A stretch of DNA of 64,000 nt from Bythopirellula sp041737835 (GTDB taxonomy: Bacteria > Planctomycetota > Planctomycetia > Pirellulales > Lacipirellulaceae), in assembly GCA_041737835.1 (NCBI GenBank), contig JBGSQY010000018.1; one strand, written 5' to 3'. Under the pieces are notes generated by a model, which worked only from the letters and a program-made list of their open reading frames with translations, had not been told where the DNA came from and did not search any database. This document shows positions 24,537 to 33,283 of this stretch, one piece after another. The translations under genes were made by a program, and so were the position numbers. Every line of letters starts with the position of its first letter. The first letter of the stretch is position 1.

Positions 24537-24842
24537 TTATGCCACACGCTTGTAGCTTCGTTTTATGCAGCGATGCACAACCCGGTTGTTCCGAAACTCG
24601 CGCGCCCGGCACAACACGCACGGCATCGCAACCATCGCTCCGCAACCTGGACAGCGCTGGGGATGCGAAAAGCCTTTAGCTGATCCTTCTTGCAATTCGC
24701 GGCCATGGTGCCCCCGCTTACCCGAGGCAATGTTGTGCACCGTGCCGCGGCTTACTTGAAGCTGCGCGGCGATCTGTCGCTGCGACAATTCTCCTAACGC
24801 GAGCAACTGCCGGATTTCGTCGACCACGGCTAGTGGCAACAT
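24537..24842 (-). CDS. Small HTH protein with CxxC...CxxC zinc-binding motif
   Basis: 101 aa. Residues about 18-42 form a resolvase-like helix-turn-helix (LSQRQIAAQLQVSRGTVHNIASGKRG). Further on are two CxxC pairs (RCPGCGAMVAMPCVLCR), a likely structural zinc site, then a basic C-terminus (RCIKRSYKRVA). This predicts a DNA-binding regulator. Its ATG overlaps the stop of the preceding 62-aa gene by 13 nt, and GGGAGG lies 7 nt before the ATG inside that gene, so translation is coupled. Proteins of this layout recur in planctomycetes; their targets are not known to me. Confidence 0.78.
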   Translation of the reverse strand: MLPLAVVDEIRQLLALGELSQRQIAAQLQVSRGTVHNIASGKRGHHGRELQEGSAKGFSHPQRCPGCGAMVAMPCVLCRAREFRNNRVVHRCIKRSYKRVA

Positions 24843-25018
24843 GGCGGCACCTCCCGGTATTTCCAGGTTGCGGGCGACAAGGCATCGACATCCTCCTCGG
24901 GCCAGAAATCGCCATACTCGGGCTGCGGATCGCGTTCGTCGTCATCAGCCAGGAAGGCATCCCAGGGATCTTCCAACCAAGGTTCAGGCTCTTCGGCAAA
25001 GCAAAAAGTGTGGCGCAT
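24830..25018 (-). CDS. 62-aa acidic protein coupled to the HTH gene
   Basis: MRHTFCFAEEPEPWLEDPWDAF begins a strongly acidic, Pro/Trp-rich chain (DPQPEYGDFWPEEDVDAL) ending in CCH. It is the first gene of a two-gene unit with the HTH protein: its stop lies inside the first codons of the next gene. GAGGAC lies about 12 nt upstream of its ATG. No known family. By composition it could mimic DNA or bind the basic HTH protein, but that is inference. Confidence rests on the overlap and codon use. Confidence 0.6.
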   Translation of the reverse strand: MRHTFCFAEEPEPWLEDPWDAFLADDDERDPQPEYGDFWPEEDVDALSPATWKYREVPPCCH

Positions 25019-25022
25019 GGGT

Positions 25023-25167
25023 GTTCGTCCTCGAACGAAAAGGAGTGTTAGCGGACGAACAAAAAACTAGCATAAATTGGTGGCCAAAAATATACATTTG
25101 TACACTAATTTTATGTATGGTTTTTGCGCAAGGATTTTGGCCATTTTTGCCTGGATTTGGCCACCAG
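25023..25167 (-). promoter_or_regulatory. Leader and control region of the acidic/HTH pair
   Basis: Two inverted repeats flank the likely promoter. GTTCGTCC (25023-25030) and GGACGAAC (25053-25060) pair perfectly in the 5' leader. TTGGTGGCCAAA (25077-25088) and TTTGGCCACCAG (25156-25167) match in 11 of 12 positions, with a further TTTTGGCCA at about 25135-25143. The AT-rich stretch between them (tatacatttgtacac...tatgta) is where a promoter would be. Binding by the HTH product is a natural guess. Confidence 0.5.
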
Positions 25168-25190
25168 AAGAGGTTATGCGAAACCGCCGC

Positions 25191-26693
25191 TTAGCGATTT
25201 GCTTCGGCGGATTCGAGCAATTCGTAGAGCTGGTTTTCGCTGCGGTTCAGCTCGTCGAGCAGTGGTGGGGTGAGTTGCGAATAGACTTCCGCGGCTTCGC
25301 GTTCGTGGCCGAGCTGTTTGAGACAGAGATATTCCGCTGCGAGCGTGAACGCTTTGAGCGAATCGTTTTCGCCCGCTTGCTCTTTGAGTTGTAGCAAAAT
25401 GGGTATAGCACGGTCGTAACCGGCTTGCTCCTGAGAGACGAGCAAGAAGTGCCGGACCAAGCCTTGCTGGGCCAGTTGCTTGTAGAATGGGTCTTCGTTG
25501 GGAAAATTTTCCCACACGGCTCGCCACGCCGGTTCGCTGTCGACCATCTTGGCGTGGAACAATTGCGCGCCGACGGTTTCGCGCTTGGGAATCGGCGAGG
25601 TGCGTGAACCACGGAGCAGAAATTGCTGCCGCTGAGTGACTAAACCCAATAAGCCGCCGAACACGATGGCCGCGAGCAAGAGCCCAATCGTTTTGAGACG
25701 ACTCCAACCGGCGGATTGCAAGCGAGATTCTTCCCGCATCAGCTTCCCGAGCTCCGCGCTGGCTTCGCTGCGCGAATCGCTGGTGGCAATCCATTCGACG
25801 AGCGACCATTCCTCAGGCCCCACGGCCCAGCCAGATTGAGAAGCCTGAACGGCTAGTTCTTTGAGTTCGGTGAGCAACTGCGACGGAGAGGCGTAGCGAT
25901 CGGTCGGTTGCTTGGCCATCATGCGATGCACGATGTCGATTAATCGCTCGGACAACCCTTCACGCACGCTGCCAAGCGCACGCGGCGCTTTATTGAGATG
26001 CTGCACGGCAATCGCCAGGGCCGTTTCGCCCGTGTGCGGCGGTTCGCCAGCCAGTAGGTGGTAGCTTGTCACGCCGAGCGAATAGATATCGCTCCGTGCA
26101 TCGACGGGGCGGCCTTCGATTTGCTCGGGACTCATGTAAAGCGGGGTCCCCATCGCGACGCCCACCTGCGTGAGCGTTTTGTTGTCGACGGAAAGGACCC
26201 GCGCGAGTCCGAAGTCGGCTACTTTCACCGAGCCGGTGGTGCTGAACAGGATGTTGGCGGGCTTGATGTCGCGGTGAACGATGCCGACTTCCGCCGCTTT
26301 GCAGAGGGCTAACGCGACTTGCCGAAGAATGTCGAGCACCACGCCCTGGTCGAGGGCCCCTTTGTGAGCGAGGATTTCGTCGAGACTTTTGCCGGCCACA
26401 AATTCCTGCGCGATAAAATGGATTCCGTCGGCGTGCCCCACTTCGTAAATCTGCACGATGTTGGGATGCACGAGCGAAGCCGCGGCGCGGGCTTCATTGT
26501 GGAAGCGCTCGATGTAGCTGGGATCGTGTGCAAGTTGAGCATGCAGCACTTTGAGCGCGACTTGCCGGCCTAGCGATCTTTGCTCGGCCAGATAGACGTC
26601 GGCCATCCCCCCCGAACCGAGCCGCCGGAGAACCAAATAGCCGCCGACTTGGCGGCCGGTGAGATTCTCGCTGGGAACGGCAACTCCACTCAT
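25191..26693 (-). CDS. Membrane-anchored Ser/Thr protein kinase
   Basis: 500 aa. The N-terminal Hanks-type kinase domain (about 19-280) is complete: GSGGMADVYLAE loop (26-36), Lys48, HRDIKPANILF with Asp142 and Asn147, DFG with Asp160, GTPLYMSPEQ and DIYSLGVTSYHLLAGEPP. A single membrane helix (IGLLLAAIVFGGLLGLV, about 336-352) follows, and a C-terminal helical region of about 150 residues that may be TPR-like and would face the periplasm. Such kinases phosphorylate Ser/Thr in partner proteins such as FHA proteins; two FHA proteins occur in the window. Next gene metF follows on the same strand after 50 nt but is upstream in transcription. Confidence 0.93.
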   Translation of the reverse strand: MSGVAVPSENLTGRQVGGYLVLRRLGSGGMADVYLAEQRSLGRQVALKVLHAQLAHDPSYIERFHNEARAAASLVHPNIVQIYEVGHADGIHFIAQEFVAGKSLDEILAHKGALDQGVVLDILRQVALALCKAAEVGIVHRDIKPANILFSTTGSVKVADFGLARVLSVDNKTLTQVGVAMGTPLYMSPEQIEGRPVDARSDIYSLGVTSYHLLAGEPPHTGETALAIAVQHLNKAPRALGSVREGLSERLIDIVHRMMAKQPTDRYASPSQLLTELKELAVQASQSGWAVGPEEWSLVEWIATSDSRSEASAELGKLMREESRLQSAGWSRLKTIGLLLAAIVFGGLLGLVTQRQQFLLRGSRTSPIPKRETVGAQLFHAKMVDSEPAWRAVWENFPNEDPFYKQLAQQGLVRHFLLVSQEQAGYDRAIPILLQLKEQAGENDSLKAFTLAAEYLCLKQLGHEREAAEVYSQLTPPLLDELNRSENQLYELLESAEANR

Positions 26694-26743
26694 CGCGTTC
26701 TCTGGCCGCTCACGGTTAAGTTGCTCTGGATTCTAAACTGCAT

Positions 26744-27619
26744 CTATCGAGGGATGCCAACACCTTTGAGCACGCGCTCGGTGGCCTCGGATTTGTTGAG
26801 CACATAATAATGGATTCCCGGCACGTCCGCGGCGACGAGCTCGGCGGTTTGTCTCATGGCGAATTCTACGCCGACTTCAAACTGCCCTTCCGAGCCATCT
26901 TCGTGTTTCGACAGATCGGCCAGGAACTTTGCCGGAAGTTTCGCTCCGCAGAGCGACGTGATGCGTTGAATTTGCGCGCCATTGGTCACGGGAAGCAGAC
27001 CGGGAACGATGGGAATTTTGATCCCCAAGGAGACGCAGCGATCGCGAAAACTAAAAAAGTCGGCGTTGTCGTAGAACAACTGCGTGATCACAACGTCGGC
27101 CCCCGCGTCGACCTTGTTCATCAAGTTTGCGAGATCTTGTTCTGGGCTGGGGGCTTCCACGTGTGTTTCGGGATAGCCAGCCACGGCGATTCCCATGTCG
27201 GAAAATTCTTTGCGAATAAATTCCACAAGCTGGTTCGCATAGGAAAAGCCACCGTCCACCGCCGTAAAGGCGGTTTCCCCTTTGGGGGGGTCACCACGCA
27301 AAGCCACGACATTGTTCACACCAAGGATCCGCGCGCGTTCGAGATAGGAGTGCAATTGATCGACCGTACTGCCGACACAGGTAAGATGTGTGGCCACGGG
27401 GATATCGTATTGCTTGCGCACGGAAGAGATGACTTCCAACGTGCGATTCTGGGTCGAGCCCCCCGCCCCATAGGTGCAGGTCATGTAGCTCGGCTTGAAC
27501 GTGGCAAGGCGATCGAGATGAACCTGTAGCCCCAGCACCCCCGCCTCGGTCTTAGGGGGGAACAATTCAAAGGAGAGGCCGAACTTGTCGGGACCGTAAG
27601 CCTGGGCAATCGTCGTCAA
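26744..27619 (-). CDS. metF: 5,10-methylenetetrahydrofolate reductase
   Basis: 291 aa, normal length. It reduces methylene-THF to methyl-THF for methionine synthesis, a TIM-barrel flavoprotein. Signatures: FGLSFELFPPKTEAG with the catalytic Glu, YMTCTYGAGGSTQNRTLE, HLTCVG, NVVALRGDPPKG, GYPETHVEAPSPEQDLANLMNKVDAGADVVITQLFYDN and PIVPGLLPV. The start is a TTG at 27619 with GGGAG about 8 nt upstream; no ATG is in frame nearby. It uses the folate pool that the GcvT reaction also feeds, though the genes are 10 kb apart. Confidence 0.96.
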   Translation of the reverse strand: MTTIAQAYGPDKFGLSFELFPPKTEAGVLGLQVHLDRLATFKPSYMTCTYGAGGSTQNRTLEVISSVRKQYDIPVATHLTCVGSTVDQLHSYLERARILGVNNVVALRGDPPKGETAFTAVDGGFSYANQLVEFIRKEFSDMGIAVAGYPETHVEAPSPEQDLANLMNKVDAGADVVITQLFYDNADFFSFRDRCVSLGIKIPIVPGLLPVTNGAQIQRITSLCGAKLPAKFLADLSKHEDGSEGQFEVGVEFAMRQTAELVAADVPGIHYYVLNKSEATERVLKGVGIPR

Positions 27620-28216
27620 CAGTGTTATCTCCCAATCGGTGGTAATATAGAGCGGTTGTTACTGTAAATTGTGCGGCGGTGATTCGCAATGAATGACTTC
27701 CTCTGCGGGAATCCTTCCGTCGGTTACTCGCAAATAATCTCACGCACAGGACTTACAGCTTGACTGTTTCTCCCAGCTCCACAGGGACTTCGCCAAACAT
27801 CCGGGTGTTGTCAGTTCTCCGGAACGAACGTTTCCTGCTGGCAATCCGTGCGAGAATAATATAGGCTAATTGGCATACCTGCGGCATCCGATAAACTAGC
27901 ATTCTTTGCCATTCCCACCTTGCAAGCAACCGTAGTTTCTTCCGCTTGAACACACAGAAATTTGCCTTTCTCTTGCGGTGATTGATTGCCGCGGTGAAAT
28001 TTGAGCCTAACCCTCCCACCGATCCGTTATAATCCAGCAGACTTGAAACAGGCATTTTTTGCCGGTTGTTCACGCTTGATGGGCATTTGCTAAGATAAGC
28101 CAAACAGAACGATTACGCGGGGCGCAGGCAAGCGTCACGCCGATTGGATTTTTCGCACGTCCGATCCCAAGATTTTAGCGGCAACTTTTTGGGGACCCTT
28201 AGAGAAAGCGACCCTT
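27620..28216. other. Intergenic region, 597 bp, upstream of glgP
   Basis: Divergent gap between metF and glgP. The minus-strand frame at 27753-28103 (116 aa) has no family-like sequence and a poor start, so I do not call it. A TATAAT is at 28028-28033 without a matching -35. A leader of about 180 nt before glgP is implied, whose content I cannot explain. Confidence 0.45.
28028..28033 (+). promoter_or_regulatory. Candidate -10 box for glgP
   Basis: A perfect TATAAT 183 bases upstream of the glgP ATG. The best -35-like TTGAGC (28001-28006) is 21 bases away, too far for a normal sigma-70 promoter, so support is weak. Confidence 0.25.
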
Positions 28217-30424
28217 ATGAGCCAAACCGAGATCCCCGGCAGCAGTGTAGCCAAGCCCCCACGCGACAGTTGGACCGAAATCACACCTCAAGCTCTTTAC
28301 GACAAGTTGGTGACGCTGTCGCGCAACTTGTGGTGGAGCTGGCATCCTGAGGTGGTCGCGTTGTTCCGCGATTTGGATCCCGTCCGTTGGCGGCAATTGG
28401 ATCACAATCCGGTGGCCCTTTTGTCGGAGATGACTCCCGAGCAAGTGGCCCAACGCGCGAGCGAAATGGTGCTCTACACGCGCATTAATCAAGCGCACCG
28501 CCGCATGAAGGATTATCTCGGAAATACTCAAAGCACTTGGGGCGCTCGCGAGGCGGGCGTGTTGGGTTCGATGCCGGTTGCCTACTTTTCGGCAGAGTTC
28601 GGCATTCACGAATCCGTGCCGATTTACTCCGGCGGCTTGGGTGTGCTTTCCGGCGACCATATCAAAAGCGCGAGCGGCCTGGGCGTGCCCCTGGTGGCTA
28701 TTGGTTTGTTTTACGACCAAGGCTATTTCAAGCAACATCTCGATGCCGAGGGCTGGCAACAGGAAGAATACCTCGACACCAAAGTTGAGAACCTCGCGAT
28801 GGAGCCAGCCCGCGATAAGAGCGGCAAGCCGATCACCATTTCGATCGACACATTGGACGGGCAATTGCTCGCTAAGGTGTGGTTGATGCGCGTAGGCCGC
28901 GTGCCGCTGTATCTTCTCGACTGCGACGTCGAAGGCAATCGCCCGGAAGATCGCGAACTGACGAGCCGGCTCTATGGTGGCGACGTGCGCACCCGCATTC
29001 GCCAAGAATTGGTCCTCGGGGTCGGAGGTGTTAAAGCCTTACGAGCGCTTGATATTTTCCCAGGCGTGTATCACTTGAACGAAGGCCACAGCGCGTTCGC
29101 TCCGCTGGAAGTCATTCGCGAGCGGATGAGCGACGACGGCCTGTCGTTCGACGATGCCCTGCGCGACGTGGCCCAGCACACGGTGTTCACCACCCACACG
29201 CCGGTCCCCGCGGGTCACGACCGCTTTGAAGGCAAACTGGTCGAAGAGCATTTGGGCCCACTTCGCCAGCAACTTGGCATTTCCTATGAACAACTGATGG
29301 GCCTCGGCCGCGTCGAGCCGCAGAACGAAAACGAATTGTTCTGCATGACGGTCATCGGTCTGAAGCTTTCTCGGCGTGCCAATGCCGTGAGCTCGCTGCA
29401 TGGTTATGTGTCGCGGCGGATGTGGTCGCACCTGTGGCCCTGGCGGGTCGAGGAAGAAATTCCGATCGGCCATATCACCAACGGTGTCCACGTGCCGAGT
29501 TGGCTCGCACATCCGATGCAGATGCTTTACGACAAGTATCTCGACTCCGATTGGCAACAACGGATGGGCGATGCCAAGACCTGGCAGAAAGTTTACTCAA
29601 TCGACCCGGGCGAGTTGTGGGAAACGCACAACGCGCTCAAGAGTCGCTTGCTGGAATTCGTCCGTCGTCGTGTGAGCCGTCAATGCCGCCGTCGCAACGA
29701 AGATGAAGCGTCCGTCGAAGCGGCTCGCATGGTGCTCGACCCGAGCGCGCTAACGATTGGCTTCGCGCGGCGATTTGCCACTTACAAGCGTGCCGATTTG
29801 TTTCTGAGAAACCTCGATTTTTTCATGGAGTTGCTCGACGACGTGAATCATCCGATTCAATTCGTGTTCGCCGGCAAGGCCCACCCCGCCGACGAGCCGG
29901 GTAAAAAGTTGATTCAAGGAATTGCCAACTTGCGCCTCGATCCGCGCTTTGCAGGCAAGATCGTCTTCGTGGAAGATTACGATATCAACGTCGGTCGGCA
30001 TCTGACCCAAGGGGTCGACGTGTGGCTGAACAATCCTCGGCGTCCTTTGGAAGCCTCGGGTACAAGCGGTCAGAAGGTCGTGCTCAACGGCGGCTTGAAT
30101 TGCTCGATTCTCGATGGTTGGTGGGCGGAAGCCTTCAACGGTATGAATGGCTTTGCCATCGGCCACGGCATGCAGCACCGCGATACGGCGATTGCCGATC
30201 AACGCGATGCCGAAGACTTGATGCGCGTGCTCAAAGAAGAAGTGATTCCGCTCTTCTACGACCGCGATACCGACGGCTTGCCCAAGGCGTGGATTCACCG
30301 GATGACCAATTCGATCGCGACCCTGGCCGCACGGTTCAGCGCCCATCGCATGGTGATGGACTACGTGAAGCACGCCTATTTGGTGGCCGCAGGTGGGTTG
30401 AGCTCCGACATGAACATGCGGTAG
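28217..30424 (+). CDS. glgP: Alpha-glucan phosphorylase (short GT35 type)
   Basis: 735 aa. It releases glucose-1-phosphate from glycogen or maltodextrin. The N-terminal region (LYDKLVTLSRNLWWSWHPEVVALFRDLDP) is the DUF3417-like start of the short phosphorylase type. Then VAYFSAEFGIHESVPIYSGGLGVLSGDHIKSASGLGVPLVAIGLFY, HLNEGHSAFAPLE, TNGVHVPSW, FARRFATYKRA and the PLP site NPRRPLEASGTSGQKVVLNG with Lys620. Length and motifs match glucan phosphorylases of the alpha-1,4-glucan family found in many bacteria. Cytoplasmic. A very strong terminator follows the stop, so it is a single-gene transcript. Confidence 0.96.
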   Translation: MSQTEIPGSSVAKPPRDSWTEITPQALYDKLVTLSRNLWWSWHPEVVALFRDLDPVRWRQLDHNPVALLSEMTPEQVAQRASEMVLYTRINQAHRRMKDYLGNTQSTWGAREAGVLGSMPVAYFSAEFGIHESVPIYSGGLGVLSGDHIKSASGLGVPLVAIGLFYDQGYFKQHLDAEGWQQEEYLDTKVENLAMEPARDKSGKPITISIDTLDGQLLAKVWLMRVGRVPLYLLDCDVEGNRPEDRELTSRLYGGDVRTRIRQELVLGVGGVKALRALDIFPGVYHLNEGHSAFAPLEVIRERMSDDGLSFDDALRDVAQHTVFTTHTPVPAGHDRFEGKLVEEHLGPLRQQLGISYEQLMGLGRVEPQNENELFCMTVIGLKLSRRANAVSSLHGYVSRRMWSHLWPWRVEEEIPIGHITNGVHVPSWLAHPMQMLYDKYLDSDWQQRMGDAKTWQKVYSIDPGELWETHNALKSRLLEFVRRRVSRQCRRRNEDEASVEAARMVLDPSALTIGFARRFATYKRADLFLRNLDFFMELLDDVNHPIQFVFAGKAHPADEPGKKLIQGIANLRLDPRFAGKIVFVEDYDINVGRHLTQGVDVWLNNPRRPLEASGTSGQKVVLNGGLNCSILDGWWAEAFNGMNGFAIGHGMQHRDTAIADQRDAEDLMRVLKEEVIPLFYDRDTDGLPKAWIHRMTNSIATLAARFSAHRMVMDYVKHAYLVAAGGLSSDMNMR

Positions 30425-30455
30425 TTGGCAACCCTTTCGAAAAGCTTAATTTTTG

Positions 30456-30500
30456 ATATCAACCACTGCCTGCAGCGTGCTGTCAGGCAGTGGTTGATAT
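30456..30500 (+). terminator. Very strong intrinsic terminator of glgP
   Basis: ATATCAACCACTGCCTG (30456-30472) and CAGGCAGTGGTTGATAT (30484-30500) pair perfectly over 17 bp around an 11-nt loop, followed by TTTTG. The stem is longer than a usual terminator. Confidence 0.85.
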
Positions 30501-30525
30501 TTTTGATTGGTGGTAAACTGACACC

Positions 30526-30768
30526 ATGTCGCCCTATGCCACAATCGCGTTCATAAGATATCTTTATGGTCCGCTTACACTCTTGGGCGGACTGATTCTA
30601 ATTGCAGGGGTGTGCCTGAAAATCTATCGCACTGCCAACAAAAAAGCTTACCCATCGCAGCCCAAATGGGGTGAGCCGGAGTTGCTTGCCGTTATCGGCT
30701 TTTTCATCTTTGCACTTACCGATATCGCCGCCAATTTCTTAAACTCCAACCCATTCATAGCACAGTAA
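30526..30768 (+). CDS. Small two-helix membrane protein
   Basis: 80 aa. Two hydrophobic segments, about 13-33 (GPLTLLGGLILIAGVCLKIY) and about 51-69 (ELLAVIGFFIFALTDIAANF), joined by a basic loop (RTANKKAYPSQPKWGEP). It follows the glgP terminator by 25 nt and has no recognised family. The base composition is more AT-rich than glgP. It could be a small membrane regulator; I cannot say more. Confidence 0.6.
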   Translation: MSPYATIAFIRYLYGPLTLLGGLILIAGVCLKIYRTANKKAYPSQPKWGEPELLAVIGFFIFALTDIAANFLNSNPFIAQ

Positions 30769-30865
30769 CGGTAACCGCCCTGCGTGGCTAGTTCGTGGTC
30801 AATCGGATAGAATGAAGGTTCGTAGCCAAGAACTTCTGCTATGAATCCGTAAACGATTGCCAACC

Positions 30866-31957
30866 ATGCCCGCCAAGATCACCTCACCGGACCACCCTGC
30901 CCTCGCCGAGTTGTGCGAGCAGCTGGCGACCCATGCGCGCGAAACCGATCTCACGGGGGATTGGCCTGCCGAGCAATTGCGGCTCTGTGGTGAGTACGGC
31001 GTGTTCGAATGGTTTCTCGAACCGGAGTGGGGTGGCCAGCGCTGGGATCAAGAAGACATCGTCCGCGGCTATTTGGAATTGAGTCGGGCATGTCTCACCA
31101 CGACGTTCATTATCACGCAGCGCTCGGGGGCCTGCCGGCGGATCGCTACCTGCGACAACGAAGCACTCAAAGAACTTTTGCTTCCCGATCTGGCTTCAGG
31201 TAAGAGCTTTGCCACGGTGGGTATCTCGCATCTCACCACCAGCCGACAACATGTGAAGACTCCTGTGTTGCGAGCGGAACGTGTCGACGGCGGATTTGTC
31301 TTCGACGGCTATAGCCCTTGGGTGACCGGCGCGCCGCACGCCGCGCATGTCGTGACGGGAGCCACGATGATGGAAAACGGTGCCGCCACGGCCGAACAAG
31401 TTTTGGTCGCGCTCCCGACGGAGTTGCAGGGCGTCTCAGTGCCGTGTCCCGCGCAATTGATTGGGGTCTCGGCGAGTGACACGGGCGAAGTTCGCTGCGG
31501 GCAAGTTTTTGTCGAAGATCGCTGGCTGATTGCCGGGCCCGTGGAGAACGTGATGTCGCTTGGCTCGGGAGCTGGCACCGGCGGCCATCAAACCTCGACC
31601 CTAGCGTTGGGACTTTCGCGGGCTGCGCTTGATTACATAGCCACAGAATCGAGTAAACGGACGGGGCTGGCCGAGCCACTGGACGCACTTGAAGACGATT
31701 ATCAAGAAGCACATGACATGCTGATGTCGGTCGTGCGGGGCGAAACAAGTTGCTCGCCGGAAACGTTGCGTCAACGGGCCAATAGCTTGGTGCTGCGGTC
31801 GACTCAAGCCGCGCTCGTTACAGCCAAAGGGGCGGGCTACGTGCAAGGCCATCCCGTTGGCCGTTGGTGCCGCGAGGCGTTATTCTTTTTGGTCTGGAGT
31901 TGCCCTCAACCGGTGGTTTCCGCCAATCTGTGTGAATTGGCAGGCATTGCGAACTAA
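30866..31957 (+). CDS. Acyl-CoA dehydrogenase-like flavoprotein
   Basis: 363 aa from ATG 30866 (a TTG three codons earlier is possible). It has the order of an acyl-CoA dehydrogenase: N-terminal helical domain (LCGEYGVFEWFLEPEWGGQRWDQEDIVRGYLELSRACLTTTFIITQRSGACRRI), the middle beta domain (LASGKSFATVGISHLTTSR, FDGYSPWVTGAPHAAHVVTGA) and a C-terminal helical domain (LALGLSRAALDYIATESSKR). The catalytic Glu position is not obvious, and the C-terminus is short, so it may belong to the DszC/monooxygenase-like branch. cysC follows after 22 nt, suggesting co-transcription. Substrate unknown. Confidence 0.75.
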   Translation: MPAKITSPDHPALAELCEQLATHARETDLTGDWPAEQLRLCGEYGVFEWFLEPEWGGQRWDQEDIVRGYLELSRACLTTTFIITQRSGACRRIATCDNEALKELLLPDLASGKSFATVGISHLTTSRQHVKTPVLRAERVDGGFVFDGYSPWVTGAPHAAHVVTGATMMENGAATAEQVLVALPTELQGVSVPCPAQLIGVSASDTGEVRCGQVFVEDRWLIAGPVENVMSLGSGAGTGGHQTSTLALGLSRAALDYIATESSKRTGLAEPLDALEDDYQEAHDMLMSVVRGETSCSPETLRQRANSLVLRSTQAALVTAKGAGYVQGHPVGRWCREALFFLVWSCPQPVVSANLCELAGIAN

Positions 31958-31979
31958 TTTTCTCGGCGGATCAATTTTT

Positions 31980-32636
31980 ATGGCGGCAGAAGACCCGATT
32001 GTTGTTTGGCACGAACAAAGCGTTTCCCGCGCGGATCGCGAAGCACTCAATGGCCATCGCGGCTGCGTGGTGTGGTTCACCGGGCTGAGCGGCTGCGGCA
32101 AAAGCACGATCGCCAACGTCGTTGATAAGCTGCTGTGGGACCGCAAGGTGCGCAGTTATTTGCTCGATGGCGATAACGTGCGTCACGGCCTGAATGCCAC
32201 GCCCGATATGCTAGCAAAGCGCTACGGCGAAGAATTCGGCAAACGGTTTGGCTTGGGCTTTTCGCAACAAGACCGCGAAGAGAATATCCGCCGCGTGGGT
32301 GCCGTGGCTGGGCTGCTCGCCAACGCTGGTCTCATCACGCTCACTGCGTTCGTGAGCCCCTTTCGTGGCGATCGCGATTCGGTGCGAGCCAGTTTGCCTG
32401 CAGGAGATTTCATTGAAGTATTTGTCGATGCTTCGCTGGAAACGTGCGAAGCTCGCGATCCCAAAGGACTTTATAAGAAAGCTCGCGCGGGGGAAATCGC
32501 TAACTTCACCGGTATCAGCTCTCCTTACGAAGCCCCTGAAAAACCTGAGGTAGTGCTTGATTCCAACACGCTCGCACCACCCGAACTTGCTCAGCAGGTC
32601 ATCGATCGCTTGGTTGAACTCGGCAAGATCAGCTAG
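31980..32636 (+). CDS. cysC: Adenylylsulfate (APS) kinase
   Basis: 218 aa from ATG 31980 (MAAEDPIVVWHEQSVS). It phosphorylates APS to PAPS with ATP. The Walker A loop GLSGCGKST is at 35-43, then LLDGDNVRHGLN, FSQQDREENIRRVGAVA, FVSPFRGDRD and the signature DPKGLYKKARAGEIANFTGISSPYEAPEKPEV. It stands without ATP sulfurylase genes. PAPS can feed sulfotransferases as well as assimilation. The sulfatases at 54.7-61 kb act on the opposite side of sulfate metabolism, but no direct link is shown. Confidence 0.95.
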   Translation: MAAEDPIVVWHEQSVSRADREALNGHRGCVVWFTGLSGCGKSTIANVVDKLLWDRKVRSYLLDGDNVRHGLNATPDMLAKRYGEEFGKRFGLGFSQQDREENIRRVGAVAGLLANAGLITLTAFVSPFRGDRDSVRASLPAGDFIEVFVDASLETCEARDPKGLYKKARAGEIANFTGISSPYEAPEKPEVVLDSNTLAPPELAQQVIDRLVELGKIS

Positions 32637-32780
32637 CGTCCTGCTAGTGATTTGAATCACTCAATTGCGGCAAACTTTCACGCTAGCGCTGTTGTTCATG
32701 TTGACCGCGCAATGCCAGGAGGATTAGATTGCGCATGCGTGGGAGGCGCTCGCCCACACACTTTTCACGGAGGGACGAGG

Positions 32781-33128
32781 ATGAAAGCTTTAGTCCGTCG
32801 CGGCCCAGCAAGCGAATTGGCGAACCGACTCACCCTGTTGGAAGTCGAGGCCAGCTACGCGGCGGGAATCTCTTCGCTCCAGAATTCGCACGAACATCTG
32901 CGGTCGGAGTTGATCGGGCAAGAAACGGCCCAACGCGTGCGCGAGGAACTCGAATCGCAATTACCGGGACGAGTACGCCAACTCCGCGTGTCAGCGACCG
33001 ACAAATTCGTGATTCTTGCTGGCTCGTGCGGTTCGTATTACACGAAACAACTCGCACAGCACGTGGCGATGGAATTGCTTGACGACGAACGGCTGGTCAA
33101 CAACATCGTAGTCTTGCCGGCAAAGTGA
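32781..33128 (+). CDS. BON-domain protein
   Basis: 115 aa from ATG 32781, which is preceded by the strong GGAGGGACGAGG. The C-terminal 65 residues have the BON pattern: RVREELESQLPGRVRQLRVSATDKFVILAGSCGSYYTKQLAQHVAMELLDDERLVNNIVV, a small alpha/beta fold associated with membrane or phospholipid binding. No signal peptide. Upstream bases 32652-32780 read open in frame but without family character; I start at 32781 because of the ribosome site. Confidence 0.7.
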   Translation: MKALVRRGPASELANRLTLLEVEASYAAGISSLQNSHEHLRSELIGQETAQRVREELESQLPGRVRQLRVSATDKFVILAGSCGSYYTKQLAQHVAMELLDDERLVNNIVVLPAK

Positions 33129-33213
33129 ACGACTCGCCCTGGCAAAGCATTCTCGCAGGCCAAAATTTGGCGGAATCTAAGACTCTCTTCGAGATTCCTG
33201 CGAAACCTGTCGC

Positions 33214-33219
33214 TATAAT
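33214..33219 (+). promoter_or_regulatory. Candidate -10 box for the CotH gene
   Basis: TATAAT at 33214-33219, 65 bases before the ATG at 33284. The -35 position is not convincing. Confidence 0.3.
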
Positions 33220-33283
33220 GTCCTGAAAACTGCTGCAATATCCAGCACGCTTGTCAGTTCGATCAGTCTTTTTCCCTATTTCT

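Noticed and set aside
27753..28103. A 116-aa minus-strand frame in the metF-glgP gap
   Set aside because: Sequence shows no domain or plausible ribosome site and contains AT-rich promoter-like DNA.
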